A stretch of 64,000 bases of DNA, taken from Sphaerotilus uruguayifluvii. Lineage in GTDB: Bacteria > Pseudomonadota > Gammaproteobacteria > Burkholderiales > Burkholderiaceae_C. The stretch is from the NCBI RefSeq assembly GCF_013294065.1, contig NZ_JABSNM010000019.1, positions 1 through 64,000 of the forward strand, written 5' to 3'. Position numbers and translations under genes: made by a program. Every line of letters starts with the position of its first letter. Position 1 is the first letter of the stretch. The notes under the pieces are model-generated. The model saw only the letters and a program-made list of their open reading frames with translations, was not told where the DNA came from and ran no database searches. Shown here in pieces: positions 18,624 to 30,511 of this stretch.

Positions 18624-20105
18624 TCAGGCCGCGATGCGGGCGCGCCGGCGTCGGCCGGCGGCCATTTCGGCCTCGCAGCGCTGCATCAGCGCCTCGATCG
18701 TGTCGCCCGGGCCGGCCTGGGCATGGCTGATGTCGATCTGCAGCCGGTGGTTGCCGCTCAGGGTCGACCAGTCGCGCGCCTGCACCGCCTGCGCGATGCG
18801 CTGGCAGATGCGCGCGGCATCGTCGGCCGAGGCCTCGGGCAGCAGCACCGCCACCTGCGATCCCGACCAGTGCGCCGCGAGGTCGCCGGCGCGCAGCGTG
18901 CGCCCGATCAGCCGGGCGAAGGCATCGAGCACACGCTCGTCGGGCGGCCCGTTCGACGGGTCGGCCTCGCAGGCGGCCAGCAGCAGCACCGCCAGGTGGC
19001 CGTCCGCAGCCCGGGGCAGCACCTGGCGGGCCCGGGCGAGAAAGTCCGGGCGCGACGGCACCGCCGCGGGCAGGTCCTCGCCAGGGCCGGTCTCGGTCTC
19101 GGGCTGCAGCGCCGGGCGGCGCTCCTTCGAGCGGACCTGGGCCAGGTAGCGCGACAGCCGGGCCGAGGTGGGCAGCGGTGTGGCTTCGGTGCCCAGGCGC
19201 CGCCGTGCTGCCAGCTCGACGCGCTGGCGTGCCTCGAGTTCGCGGCCCTGCGCGGCCAGGCAGCGGGCGAGCCGCTGCTCGGCCAGGTCGCTCAGCGGCT
19301 GGTGGCCGAGGCGGTGCGCCTCGTCGGCCAGACGCCGCGCCGCTTCCTCGAGCGCGCTCGGGTCGTCCTGCGCCTGTGCGATCAGCATCGCGATCCAGAT
19401 GGTCGGCAGCTCCAGGTCCGCACGGTGCGCGGGCTGCAGCGGCCGCAGCGAGGCCAGCTGCAGCCGCGCGCGCTCGGGCTCGCCGGCGCTGCAGTGCAGC
19501 AGCGCCTGCAGCCAGCCCAGGCGCAGCGCCGAGCGCGCCGAGACCGGCCAGAGGCCGGCGGTGGCGTGGGCGGTGTCCAGCGCGTCCTGCAGTCCGGCGC
19601 GGGGCAGCGGCGTGTCGTGGCCGTGCTCGCCGATCGCATGGCACCAGGCCAGCGTCTCGCCGAGCAGCAGCGCCAGATGCAGCTGCCAGCCGGCGGCGAG
19701 CCGGGCCTCGGCGCGCACCGCCGGGGGCGGAGCCGCGCGCAGGCGCTCGACCAGCGCGACCGCCGCCGCGCCCTGGCCGCGCCAGACCATCGCGTCGGCC
19801 AGCGCCTCGGTGGCGCGCAGCAGCGGCACCTCGGCCGTGCGCGCCGGATCGCAGTCGGCCAGATGGTGGGCCAGCAGGCCCGACTCGAGCGCCTCGTCGA
19901 GCCGGCCGAGCCGGGTCGCGGCCCGGCAGGCCCGGGCATGGACCAGGACCCGCTCGGCCAGCGAGCCCGGCGCCGTGCCGCGGCTCAGCGCGTCGCGCGC
20001 CGCTGCCAGGGTCGCGGCCGGGTCGCCGGCCCGACCCGCGTCGTGCTCCTCATCGTCCAGGCTGTCCAGCTCGTCGCTTGGTTCCAGGCGCTCCGGTTCG
20101 CTCAT
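18624..20105 (-). CDS. TPR-like protein with degenerate GGDEF domain
   Basis: A 493-residue cytoplasmic protein. Residues ~25-310 are alanine-rich helical repeats of TPR character (pairs such as LAERVLVHARACRAATRLGRLDEALESG). The C-terminal ~150 residues have the GGDEF-domain layout (LLAACEADPSNGPPDERVLDAFARLIGRTLRAGDLAAHW) but carry SGSQV at the signature, so diguanylate cyclase activity is unlikely. The RAGD position still fits an I-site-like motif, so it might bind c-di-GMP (inference). It sits between upp and codA on the same strand. Confidence 0.7.
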   Translation of the reverse strand: MSEPERLEPSDELDSLDDEEHDAGRAGDPAATLAAARDALSRGTAPGSLAERVLVHARACRAATRLGRLDEALESGLLAHHLADCDPARTAEVPLLRATEALADAMVWRGQGAAAVALVERLRAAPPPAVRAEARLAAGWQLHLALLLGETLAWCHAIGEHGHDTPLPRAGLQDALDTAHATAGLWPVSARSALRLGWLQALLHCSAGEPERARLQLASLRPLQPAHRADLELPTIWIAMLIAQAQDDPSALEEAARRLADEAHRLGHQPLSDLAEQRLARCLAAQGRELEARQRVELAARRRLGTEATPLPTSARLSRYLAQVRSKERRPALQPETETGPGEDLPAAVPSRPDFLARARQVLPRAADGHLAVLLLAACEADPSNGPPDERVLDAFARLIGRTLRAGDLAAHWSGSQVAVLLPEASADDAARICQRIAQAVQARDWSTLSGNHRLQIDISHAQAGPGDTIEALMQRCEAEMAAGRRRRARIAA

Positions 20106-20330
20106 GCATTCCCCGTCTCGTGTCATCCGGTCCGCCGTGGCTGCGGCTTGCACGCGTCCCGCGCCGCCTCTTCTGATCCGGAATCCGCTGATCCGGGCAC
20201 CTCGGGCAGGCCTGCAGGCCGCGATCCGCTCTGGATCCGGCAGAGTCCGGTCGCCAGCACGCCCATTCGTGCCGCTTCCGGATGAAGGGAATTGAACCAC
20301 AGCCGCACCCGGCCCCGACATCGGCCCGGC

Positions 20331-20984
<654 letters not shown>

Positions 20985-21031
20985 GGGGTCTCTCCTCGCG
21001 GGTTGCGGATCAGGTGGGTATCCGGTGGGTC

Positions 21032-22277
21032 TCAGAAGACGGTGCCGTCGCTGTCGATGCGCAGCGGCGGCGCGCCGCCCGGCCGGCGCTCGGCGGCGAT
21101 CTCGCGGCCGGCGGCCCAGCTGCCGCCCTCGAGCATGCACGCCAGCGGCAGCTGCTGCGCATCGACGCCCAGCTCGGCGCGCACCAGCGGCGCCAGGTCG
21201 TCGAGCAGCGCCACCGTCAGCGCCCGCCACTCGATCACCCACGGATCGTCGACCGTCTTCGGCAGGGCGGCGAAGTCGGCCGCCAGCGGCACCAGCGCGC
21301 CGCCGTCGATCAGCAGGCCGCCGTTGCGGTATTCGGGCAGGCCGGTGAGCGCGTCCAGCCCTTCCACCGCGATGCCGGCCCATTCGAAGGGCTCCAGCAG
21401 CGAATAGGTCAGCCACTGCGACAGCTTGTGGAAGGGCACCCGGCCGGCGGCCGGCGCGTCCGGCGCGCTGGCCTGCGGGTGCGGCCAGACATCGCCGATC
21501 GGCCGCCCGTCCAGGCTCTGGCCCGAGGGCCAGATCGGCGCGAGCGACTCCAGCAGCTCGACCAGCAGCTCGGCGGCCTGCAGCGTCGGCGTGGCGCTCG
21601 AGCGCTGGCGCGCACGCGCGGCCAGCCGATCGAACAGGCCGCCGGGGCGGCCGTCGTCGCCGAAGCGCTCGGGCTGCGCCGCCATCACCGCGCCGAGCCG
21701 GCGCAGCAGCGCCGCACGCCCCTCCAGGCCGACGAGCGGATTGTCCGGCCGGACCTGGAAGACGGCCGCCAGCGGTGCGGCCTGCATCCGGCCGAGCGCG
21801 CGGGCGTCGACCCGGCAGGGCTCGTCCGGCCGCGACGAGAAGGCACCGGCCGCGAAGGCGCGCAGCGTCGCCACCGCCAGCCCTTCCGAGCGCGTGAGGC
21901 GCTGGCCGGTCTCGGCCTCGTCGTAGTGCCAGTCGGGGCCGGCGCCGGCATCGAGCAGCACGCTGATCAGCGCCAGGTCGATGCGTGCGCGCGCCAGGCC
22001 GGCGCTGCCGAGCGGGCGCACCTGTGCGTCGATGGCCTCCTGCCGGTCGACGCCGCCGGCCTCGAAATGGCGCCAGCGGCTGTGGTACGGGATCTGCAGG
22101 TCGGGGAATCGCCGGCGCGTCAGGGCGGCGATGCGCCGCGCGATGGCCGGCAGTGCGCCGCGGTCGATGCGGAAATGCGTCGAGTGGCCGCTCTCGACCG
22201 CGGCGGCGATCGCATGGCAGCGCCGGCGCACGGTGGCCGGGTCGTTCAGCACGGCCAGCGGGTCCGGGCGATGGTGT

Positions 22278-22285
<8 letters not shown>
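21032..22285 (-). CDS. uracil catabolism protein URC4 (DUF1688)
   Basis: A 417-residue DUF1688 protein, homologous to Lachancea kluyveri Urc4, which is required for the URC route of uracil degradation via ribosylurea. Recognisable features are the N-terminal [50 protein letters not shown], the [12 protein letters not shown] loop and [20 protein letters not shown] near the C-terminus. Its start overlaps the URC1 stop by 8 bp. The chemistry of URC4 is not settled in my knowledge. No signal peptide is seen. Confidence 0.88.
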
Positions 22286-23558
<1,273 letters not shown>

Positions 23559-23574
23559 GGGGGTTCCTCGGGTG

Positions 23575-24438
23575 TCAGTCGGTGATCTGCAAGCCGCGTG
23601 CCTGTGACGGGGGCGACGGCGGCACCTGTCGCTCCTGCTGCAGCTGCTGCAGTTGCAGCCAGTGCGGCGCGACCGCCGCGCGCAGCGCCGGTTCCGGCAC
23701 GTCGGCGCTGGCGGGCAGCAGGGCCAGCGCGCCGAGGCCGCGCTGCTCGTGCAGCAGCGTCTCGGCGGCGGCGCCGAGCGCGAGCAACCGGCGCAGCATC
23801 GGCTCGAGCGGCGGGCGCTGCGCGGGCGCGCGGATGCGCTCGCGCACGAAGGTGACCACCGGCGCGGCCAGCCCCCAGCTCGCGCACAGCACGCTGCCGT
23901 AGGCCGCATGCCCGATGCCCCAGGCGCTCGTCTCGGCCGCGTCGAGCGCGGCCGGGTCCTGGCCGAGGGCGTCGAGCAGGGCCTCGTAGGGACGTCCCAG
24001 GTGGGCCAGCATGACGGCCTGGCCGCTGCGCGCGAACAGTCCGGCGGTGTGCGCCTGCAGCGGGTCGACGCCGAGCGCGGCCGCGCTGCGGCCCATCAGC
24101 AGCCCGGTCTGGCCGGCTTCGTGCCACAGCGCGTTCATGCGTGGCGACGGCGGAAAGGCCGCGCGCAGCGCGCTGGCATAGCTGATCGCGACGACCTCGC
24201 GGGTGCCGAGGTAGCGCAGCGCCTCGCCGACGGTCTCGACTCGCCGCAGCAGGCCATACATCGCCGAGTTGACGGTGCGCACGACCGCCGCGGCCAGCGC
24301 CATGTCGGACTCGATCAGCGCGGAGATCGACGGCAGCGTGCTGTCGTCGTCGCGCATCAGGGCCAGCAGTTCGAGCAGGGCCCGAGGGCAGGCGGGCAGG
24401 TCGACCTGCAGGGTGCGCAGCGGTGCGGGCAGTGGCAC
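23575..24438 (-). CDS. HDOD-domain protein
   Basis: A 287-residue protein that is essentially one HDOD domain (residues ~5-215). Landmarks are LPACPRALLELLALMRDDDS, ALIESDMALAAAVVRTVNSAMYG, the RVETVGEALRYLGTREVV helix pair and HTAGLFARSGQAVM. HDOD proteins are signalling or regulatory, often linked to c-di-GMP or motility control. The stop is only 16 bp from the URC1 start, so it probably leads the URC1-URC4-upp transcript. A Gln-rich C-terminal tail (LQLQQLQQERQ) ends the protein. Confidence 0.85.
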   Translation of the reverse strand: MPLPAPLRTLQVDLPACPRALLELLALMRDDDSTLPSISALIESDMALAAAVVRTVNSAMYGLLRRVETVGEALRYLGTREVVAISYASALRAAFPPSPRMNALWHEAGQTGLLMGRSAAALGVDPLQAHTAGLFARSGQAVMLAHLGRPYEALLDALGQDPAALDAAETSAWGIGHAAYGSVLCASWGLAAPVVTFVRERIRAPAQRPPLEPMLRRLLALGAAAETLLHEQRGLGALALLPASADVPEPALRAAVAPHWLQLQQLQQERQVPPSPPSQARGLQITD

Positions 24439-24728
24439 GTTCGTTCCCCAAGACGGTGTTGCACGGGGCCGCAGCGTACGCCGCCTCCCTCATCTGGTGC
24501 GTCCGCACGGACCGTGACGGTGCACATTCCAGACGACTTCGGGAATGCGGCGCGCTCCGGTCGTTGCATTTCCCTCTCGGACGTCCCGGGAATTCCTTGA
24601 GCTGCGGCAATGAAAATTGATCGGCACGGGTTTTGCCTTCGTGCTGCCTTCGAAATCTGCTGGAATTCGTGACACTTGTCGCACCTTGTGGTGGGGCAAC
24701 CGGACTGGACACACCCGTGAAACAAGAG

Positions 24729-25550
24729 ATGAACACTTCTTTTGGTGCTTCCCGCCTGCCTTCGCGGGCCTCGATCCGTTTCGATGAGGTTCTGGCCGCC
24801 GCCGAGCGGCTCGCGCGCTGGCGCATGGGCGCCTGCCTGAGCTACCGGCCCGAGGCGGACGAGGCGCCGGCGGACGTGAGCGCGCGCCTGATCGCCTCGC
24901 TCGGGCCGCTGTCGGGGCTGGCGTCGGACACGCAGCTGCTGATGCAGCCCTCGGCCTTCGGCCAGGACGTGATGCTGATGATGCAGCTGCTGGCGGCGGC
25001 GCAGTCGCGCGCGATGCCGGTCACGATCGATCTGGTCGCGCCGGAGGCGACCGAGCGGCTGATGAGCCAGATCGACCTGCTGGGCGCGCACCACGACGGC
25101 CTGGGCCTGTCGCTGTCGAGCGACCGCGAGCGCAGCCTGGGCGATGCCGACCGCGCCTGCGTCGCCGGCCTGCGCCTGCGGCTGGTGCACGAGCGCTGGT
25201 CCGACACCGGTCAGGCGCGGCGCCAGTCGGCCGAGGCCTTCGAGCGCCTGGTCGACCATGTCGCCGGCCGCACCCGCCATGTCACGCTGGCCTGCCACGA
25301 GCCGCAGCTGGTCGACCGCTGCGTCGAGCGGCTGCGCCGTGCCGGCACCGCGGTCACGCTGGAGCTGCAGCCCGACCAGCCGCGCCAGGGGCTGCTGTGG
25401 GTCTCGCGCCAGCGCCAGGTGCCGGTGCGCAGCCTGCTGCACTACGGCCGGCCGGCTGCGCCGGCCCGCCTGGGCACGCTGGCACGCCAGCCGCGTGTGC
25501 TGTGGTGGTCGACGCTGAGCAGCAGCCTGAGCGCGCTGCTGCCGACCTGA
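24729..25550 (+). CDS. hypothetical protein, proline dehydrogenase-fold remnant
   Basis: The protein is 273 residues from the ATG at 24729; a GTG at 24717 is possible. Segment order resembles a PRODH TIM barrel: RMGACLSYRPEADEAPADV, a strand LLMQPSAFGQ where PRODH has a Lys, PVTIDLVAP (the conserved Asp strand), LRLRLVHERWSDTG in place of RLVKGAYWD, and HVTLACHEPQLVD in place of the ATHN strand. The C-terminal YxPYG...RR flavin/proline segment is not found (only RSLLHYG). It is therefore probably not an active proline dehydrogenase. The family match is my reading and needs a profile search. Confidence 0.6.
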   Translation: MNTSFGASRLPSRASIRFDEVLAAAERLARWRMGACLSYRPEADEAPADVSARLIASLGPLSGLASDTQLLMQPSAFGQDVMLMMQLLAAAQSRAMPVTIDLVAPEATERLMSQIDLLGAHHDGLGLSLSSDRERSLGDADRACVAGLRLRLVHERWSDTGQARRQSAEAFERLVDHVAGRTRHVTLACHEPQLVDRCVERLRRAGTAVTLELQPDQPRQGLLWVSRQRQVPVRSLLHYGRPAAPARLGTLARQPRVLWWSTLSSSLSALLPT

Positions 25551-25569
25551 GTCGCGACCTGAATCCGGC

Positions 25570-26382
25570 TCAATCGTCCGTCAGCGGACCGGTCGCCTCG
25601 AGATCGTCGCCGAGCTGCAGCTGCAGGCTGTCGGGCCGCGGCACCGGCGTGGCCCGGGCCAGCGCCATCCAGACCGCAAAAGGCAGTCCGGCCTCGTGCG
25701 GCAGCACGCGCATCGGGGCCGCGCGCCGCATCAGCGGCTGGCCGTCGCGCATCTCGATGACGCCGCACTCGACCGGAATCTCGTCGGTGCGGGCAATGCC
25801 CTCGGCCAGCACGTAGTACAGGCCCGCGGCCATGTCGAGGTAGGCCGCGCGCTTGGCCGGCCGACGCAGGTCGGCGAGCAGGTCGGCGCGGCTGACCTTG
25901 ATCTCGTGCACCAGCGGCTGCAGGTAGCCCGCCACCGTCGTGTGGCGCACCGAGAACACGTCGGGCATGGCCATCTGCCAGGTGCCGTCGTCGCCGGGCT
26001 CGGAGGGCACGGCGGGGGCGCCGGGGCCGGCGCTGGCGGCGGTGTCGGAGGGCGCGCGCGCGCGCAGCGACAGCCCGCGCCAGGCGATGCGGCCCTCGCG
26101 CATCAGCGCCTGCGCCATCTGCTCGACCAGCGTCTCGTGCGCGCTGCGGGCGGCGCGGTTGCGTGCGGCCGACTCGGCCAGCGCCTGGATGCCGGCATCG
26201 GTCACCCGCACCGTGCAGCGGCCGGCGGTGTCATGGCTGCGCTCGAGCAGGCCGGCGGCGAGCAGCTCGGCCTCGAGGATGTCCTGCGCGGGCCAGCCGG
26301 CCGAGCGCCAGACCTCGCGCAGGCGGCGCCGGTGGGCACTGGTCAGGCGGATCGGGGCGGGGCAGGGCTCGGGCAGGCTCAT
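25570..26382 (-). CDS. hypothetical protein with PD-(D/E)XK-like motif
   Basis: A 270-residue protein from 26382; an upstream ATG at 26439 is possible. The N-terminal half is helical (SAHRRRLREVWRSAGWPAQDILEAELLAAGLLER), with a winged-helix look followed by VRVTDAGIQALAE. The C-terminal half carries MPDVFSVRHT, VHEIKVSRADLLADLRR and KRAAYLDMAAGLYYVLAEG. That D...ExK...D order resembles restriction-endonuclease-fold proteins such as MmcB. It has no restriction-modification neighbours. Nuclease activity is only a possibility. Confidence 0.6.
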   Translation of the reverse strand: MSLPEPCPAPIRLTSAHRRRLREVWRSAGWPAQDILEAELLAAGLLERSHDTAGRCTVRVTDAGIQALAESAARNRAARSAHETLVEQMAQALMREGRIAWRGLSLRARAPSDTAASAGPGAPAVPSEPGDDGTWQMAMPDVFSVRHTTVAGYLQPLVHEIKVSRADLLADLRRPAKRAAYLDMAAGLYYVLAEGIARTDEIPVECGVIEMRDGQPLMRRAAPMRVLPHEAGLPFAVWMALARATPVPRPDSLQLQLGDDLEATGPLTDD

Positions 26383-26457
26383 GCCCCCGAGCGTAACAAT
26401 TTCGTGTCCGCGGTGAGCTGCGGCAGGTTCTTCGCGCATCGTCCGTCCCGTCGTCCG

Positions 26458-26742
26458 TCAGGCACCGGCCTGGCGGGCCCGCTCCGACCCCATCGCATGA
26501 AAGACCGCGTGGCACAGCGCCGGCGAGATGGTGTACTCGGTGATCTCGAGTCCGCCCAGTGCCGCCGCAGGTGCGTCGTACCAGTGCCAGCGACCGTCGT
26601 CCGGCAGGCTGCGGCCGTGGCCGCGACCGGATTCCAGGGGCGTCAGGCCGCCCAGCGCGGGGGGCGACGGGGGGGGAATGCGCCGTCCCGGCGTGCGTCC
26701 CAGTTCGTGCAGCAGCTGTTCCAGTGCCTCGAGCGTGGCCAT
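26458..26742 (-). CDS. small hypothetical protein
   Basis: A 94-residue protein of unknown function with a good ribosome site (GGGAGAA, five bases before the ATG at 26742). It begins MATLEALEQLLHELGRTPG, has a Pro/Gly-rich middle and the compact segment WHWYDAPAAALGGLEITEY. No membrane segment or recognisable domain is seen. It lies on the same strand as, and upstream of, the PD-(D/E)XK-like gene. Confidence 0.55.
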   Translation of the reverse strand: MATLEALEQLLHELGRTPGRRIPPPSPPALGGLTPLESGRGHGRSLPDDGRWHWYDAPAAALGGLEITEYTISPALCHAVFHAMGSERARQAGA

Positions 26743-26886
26743 GTTCTTCTCCCTGCGTGAATGAATTCACATCCTTCCAAGCACGGGGTCATTCTTCCAT
26801 CCGGGCCGGGTGCGCATCCATCGCTCCAACAGGTGAGGCGGCTGGTGAATCGTTCACATCGGGCGGGCCCTGCCTGGCACTGATTC

Positions 26887-28227
26887 TCAGCCCGTCACGC
26901 GCAGCGCATGCATGGCCAGGCCGATCAGGCCGCCGACCAGCGTGCCGTTGAGGCGGATGAACTGCAGGTCGCGGCCGATCGCCAGCTCGATCTCCTGCAC
27001 CAGCTGCTCGTCGTGCCAGCCGCGCACCGTGCGGGCGATGTGCTCGGCGGCGACGTCGCGCAGCGCCGGCGCCGCCTGCTCGACCGCGGACAGCAGGTGC
27101 TCCTGCAGCGCCGAGCGCAGCGCCGCGTCCTCGCCCAGCGCCTGCCCGAGCCGCCGGGCCGTCGCGGCGATCTGCGCCTGCAGCCGCGACTGCGGCGTGC
27201 CCAGCTCGGTCTGCAGCCACTCGCGCAGCTCGTCCCACAGGCCGCGTGCATAGTCCTGCAGCGCCGGCTCGTGCAGCCAGCGGTCCTTGGCAGCATTGAT
27301 GCGGGCGGCGAAGTCCGGATCCTGGCGCAGCCGCTCGACCAGCTCGGCGACGCTGCGGTCGAAGGCCAGCCGGCGCGGATGCTGCGGATCCTCGCAGACC
27401 TCGTGCACCCAGCCGGTCAGCCCGCGCGCGGTGGCCGCCGCGAGCTTCAGGCCGAACTCCTCGGTGTCGGCGACCAGGCCGATGGTGCGCAGCACCAGCG
27501 GGTACTCGCGTCCGGCGATCTCGATCAGCACCGAGGCGAGCGTGCGCTGCACCTCCTCGGTGTCGACCTGCTCGGCGAGCTGGCGCAGCGCCTGCTCGAA
27601 GAGCTGCTGGTGGCGGCCCTGCGCGGTCAGCGTGTCGAGCAGGTCGCCGGCCAGGTGCGACAGGTCGAGCCGCTCCAGGCGCCGGGTCACGGCGCTCTGC
27701 AGCAGGCCGCGCACCCGCGCGTCGTCGATGCAGCCGAGCAGGCCGCCGGCCAGCCCGCGCAGGTGGCCGGCGAGCAGCTGCGCGCTGTCCTCGCGCGCGA
27801 GCCAGCAACCCAGCTGCGCGACCGGATCGAGCGCGGCCAGCCGGGCCAGCAGCGTCGGCGTGTCGAGAAAGCGGTCGCGCACGAAGACCGCGAACTGGTC
27901 GGCCAGCTGCGGCTTGCGACGCGGCAGGATCGCGGTGTGCGGAAAAGGCAGGCCCAGCGGTCGCCGGAACAGCGCCACCACCGCGAACCAGTCGGCCAGC
28001 GCGCCGACCACCGCCGCTTCGGCAAAGGCCGCGACCCAGCCCCAGACGCCGTGGCGGCCCTGATGGTGGGCCAGCGCCAGCAGCAGCAGGCAGGCCGCCA
28101 GCGCCAGCAGCGCGAGCCGCTTCATCTGCCGCAGTCGCGCCAGGCGCTCGCCGGCCGGGCGCGTCCCGGAGGACGGGGCGGCGGACGGCGGGGCGGGCGG
28201 CGACGGATCCGGTTCACGCATGACCAT
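26887..28227 (-). CDS. DUF445 family membrane protein
   Basis: A 446-residue protein of the DUF445/YjiN type. After a Pro/Ser-rich N-terminus, a hydrophobic segment (residues ~37-53) is followed by the DUF445 signature WVAAFAEAAVVGALADWFAV and ALFRRPLGLPFPHTAILPRRK. A long helical region follows, and a C-terminal hydrophobic LNGTLVGGLIGLAMHAL ends it. Function is unknown in the family. I chose 28227 because a longer start at 28323 would run through the paired IclR-type operators upstream. Confidence 0.85.
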   Translation of the reverse strand: MVMREPDPSPPAPPSAAPSSGTRPAGERLARLRQMKRLALLALAACLLLLALAHHQGRHGVWGWVAAFAEAAVVGALADWFAVVALFRRPLGLPFPHTAILPRRKPQLADQFAVFVRDRFLDTPTLLARLAALDPVAQLGCWLAREDSAQLLAGHLRGLAGGLLGCIDDARVRGLLQSAVTRRLERLDLSHLAGDLLDTLTAQGRHQQLFEQALRQLAEQVDTEEVQRTLASVLIEIAGREYPLVLRTIGLVADTEEFGLKLAAATARGLTGWVHEVCEDPQHPRRLAFDRSVAELVERLRQDPDFAARINAAKDRWLHEPALQDYARGLWDELREWLQTELGTPQSRLQAQIAATARRLGQALGEDAALRSALQEHLLSAVEQAAPALRDVAAEHIARTVRGWHDEQLVQEIELAIGRDLQFIRLNGTLVGGLIGLAMHALRVTG

Positions 28228-28273
28228 GACCCGATTGTGCTCGGCCGAGGGTGACGCGGCGCTGTCACCGAAC

Positions 28274-28321
28274 AATGTGCGCATGTCGCACGACATGTCC
28301 TGGAATGTGCGCATGCCGCAC
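28274..28321 (+). promoter_or_regulatory. two 18-bp direct repeats, likely operator of the IclR/PobR regulator
   Basis: AATGTGCGCATGTCGCAC (28274-28291) and AATGTGCGCATGCCGCAC (28304-28321) are direct repeats spaced 30 bp, about three helical turns. Each contains an inverted pair GTGCG/CGCAC. They lie between the divergent DUF445 gene and the IclR-type gene next to pobA. Binding by that regulator is inferred from position and symmetry. Confidence 0.7.
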
Positions 28322-28374
28322 ATGCGCCCGGCCCGGCGTGCCGGCCTCCTAACCTTGATTCAGGTCAGATCCCG

Positions 28375-29184
28375 ATGAACCTCCTCGCCCCGTCTTCTTC
28401 TGCCGCGCCCGCCGCCGTCCTCGCGTCCCCGATCGCCGAGCGCGACCTGCTGGGCGCGCTCGAGAAAGGCCTGCGCGTCATCGAGGCCTTCGACCAGGAC
28501 CGCCCGCGGCTGACGATCAGCGAGGTCGCGCTGCGCACCGGGCTCAGCCGCGCGGCGGTGCGCCGCTGCCTGCTGACGCTGGTGCATCTGGGCTATGCGC
28601 GCCAGGACGAGCGCCATTTCTCGCTCAGCCCGAAGGTGATGCGCCTGGGCCAGTCCTACATGCATTCGGCGAAGCTGCCGCGCGCAATCCAGCCGCAGCT
28701 CCAGCGCATCGCGATGGCGATGCAGGAGGCCGGCTCGGTCGGCGTGCTCGACGGCGACGACGTGATCGCGGTGGCGGCAGTGACCGCCGGCCGGGTGGTG
28801 TCGTCGACGCTGCAGCCGGGCACGCGCGTGCCGGCCTACTGCACCGCCAACGGCCGGGTGCTGACCGCCTGGCTGCCCGAGCCCGAGCGCGAGGCCTGGC
28901 TGGCCCGGCAGACGATGGCCGCGCGCACCGTGCAGACCCTCACCGACCGCGACCGCCTGCGCGAGGAGCTCGCCCGCGTGCGGGCCCAGGGCCATGCGCT
29001 GGTCGACCAGGAGTTCGAGCCGGGCCTGCGCACCGTGGCCGTGCCGCTGCGCAACCGCCGCGGCGAGGTGGTCGCCTCGATGAACGTCAGCGTGCACGCC
29101 GCGCGCGTGTCCATTCCCGATCTGCTCGACCGCTGCCTGCCGATGCTGCTGCAGGCGCAGGAGCAGCTCAAGCCCCTGCTCTAG
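28375..29184 (+). CDS. pobR: IclR-family regulator (PobR/PcaR-type)
   Basis: A 269-residue transcription factor. The N-terminal winged helix (residues ~25-85) includes LTISEVALRTGLSRAAVRRCLLTL and the wing FSLSPKVMRLG. The C-terminal IclR effector domain has SVGVLDGDDVIAVAA, GTRVPAYCTANGRVLTAWLP and the PcaR/PcaU-type ending RTVAVPLRNRRGEVVASMNVSVHA. It sits 24 bp upstream of pobA on the same strand, so a 4-hydroxybenzoate or protocatechuate effector is likely. Paired operator repeats lie 54-101 bp before its start. Confidence 0.88.
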   Translation: MNLLAPSSSAAPAAVLASPIAERDLLGALEKGLRVIEAFDQDRPRLTISEVALRTGLSRAAVRRCLLTLVHLGYARQDERHFSLSPKVMRLGQSYMHSAKLPRAIQPQLQRIAMAMQEAGSVGVLDGDDVIAVAAVTAGRVVSSTLQPGTRVPAYCTANGRVLTAWLPEPEREAWLARQTMAARTVQTLTDRDRLREELARVRAQGHALVDQEFEPGLRTVAVPLRNRRGEVVASMNVSVHAARVSIPDLLDRCLPMLLQAQEQLKPLL

Positions 29185-30411
<1,227 letters not shown>

Positions 30412-30511
30412 ACCTCGAGGCGCCGCGACAGGGCGCGCGCGCAGCGGCGCCGGGCGCACCGGCGCGGTGCAGCGGCTGTGGCAGGATACCCCCCTGCCTG
30501 TGCCTGACGCC

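Noticed and set aside
24600-24728. Possible upstream extension of the PRODH-like gene from 24633
   Set aside because: The added residues are Cys-rich and unlike the rest, and base composition there is less GC-biased than coding DNA, so the start at 24729 is preferred.
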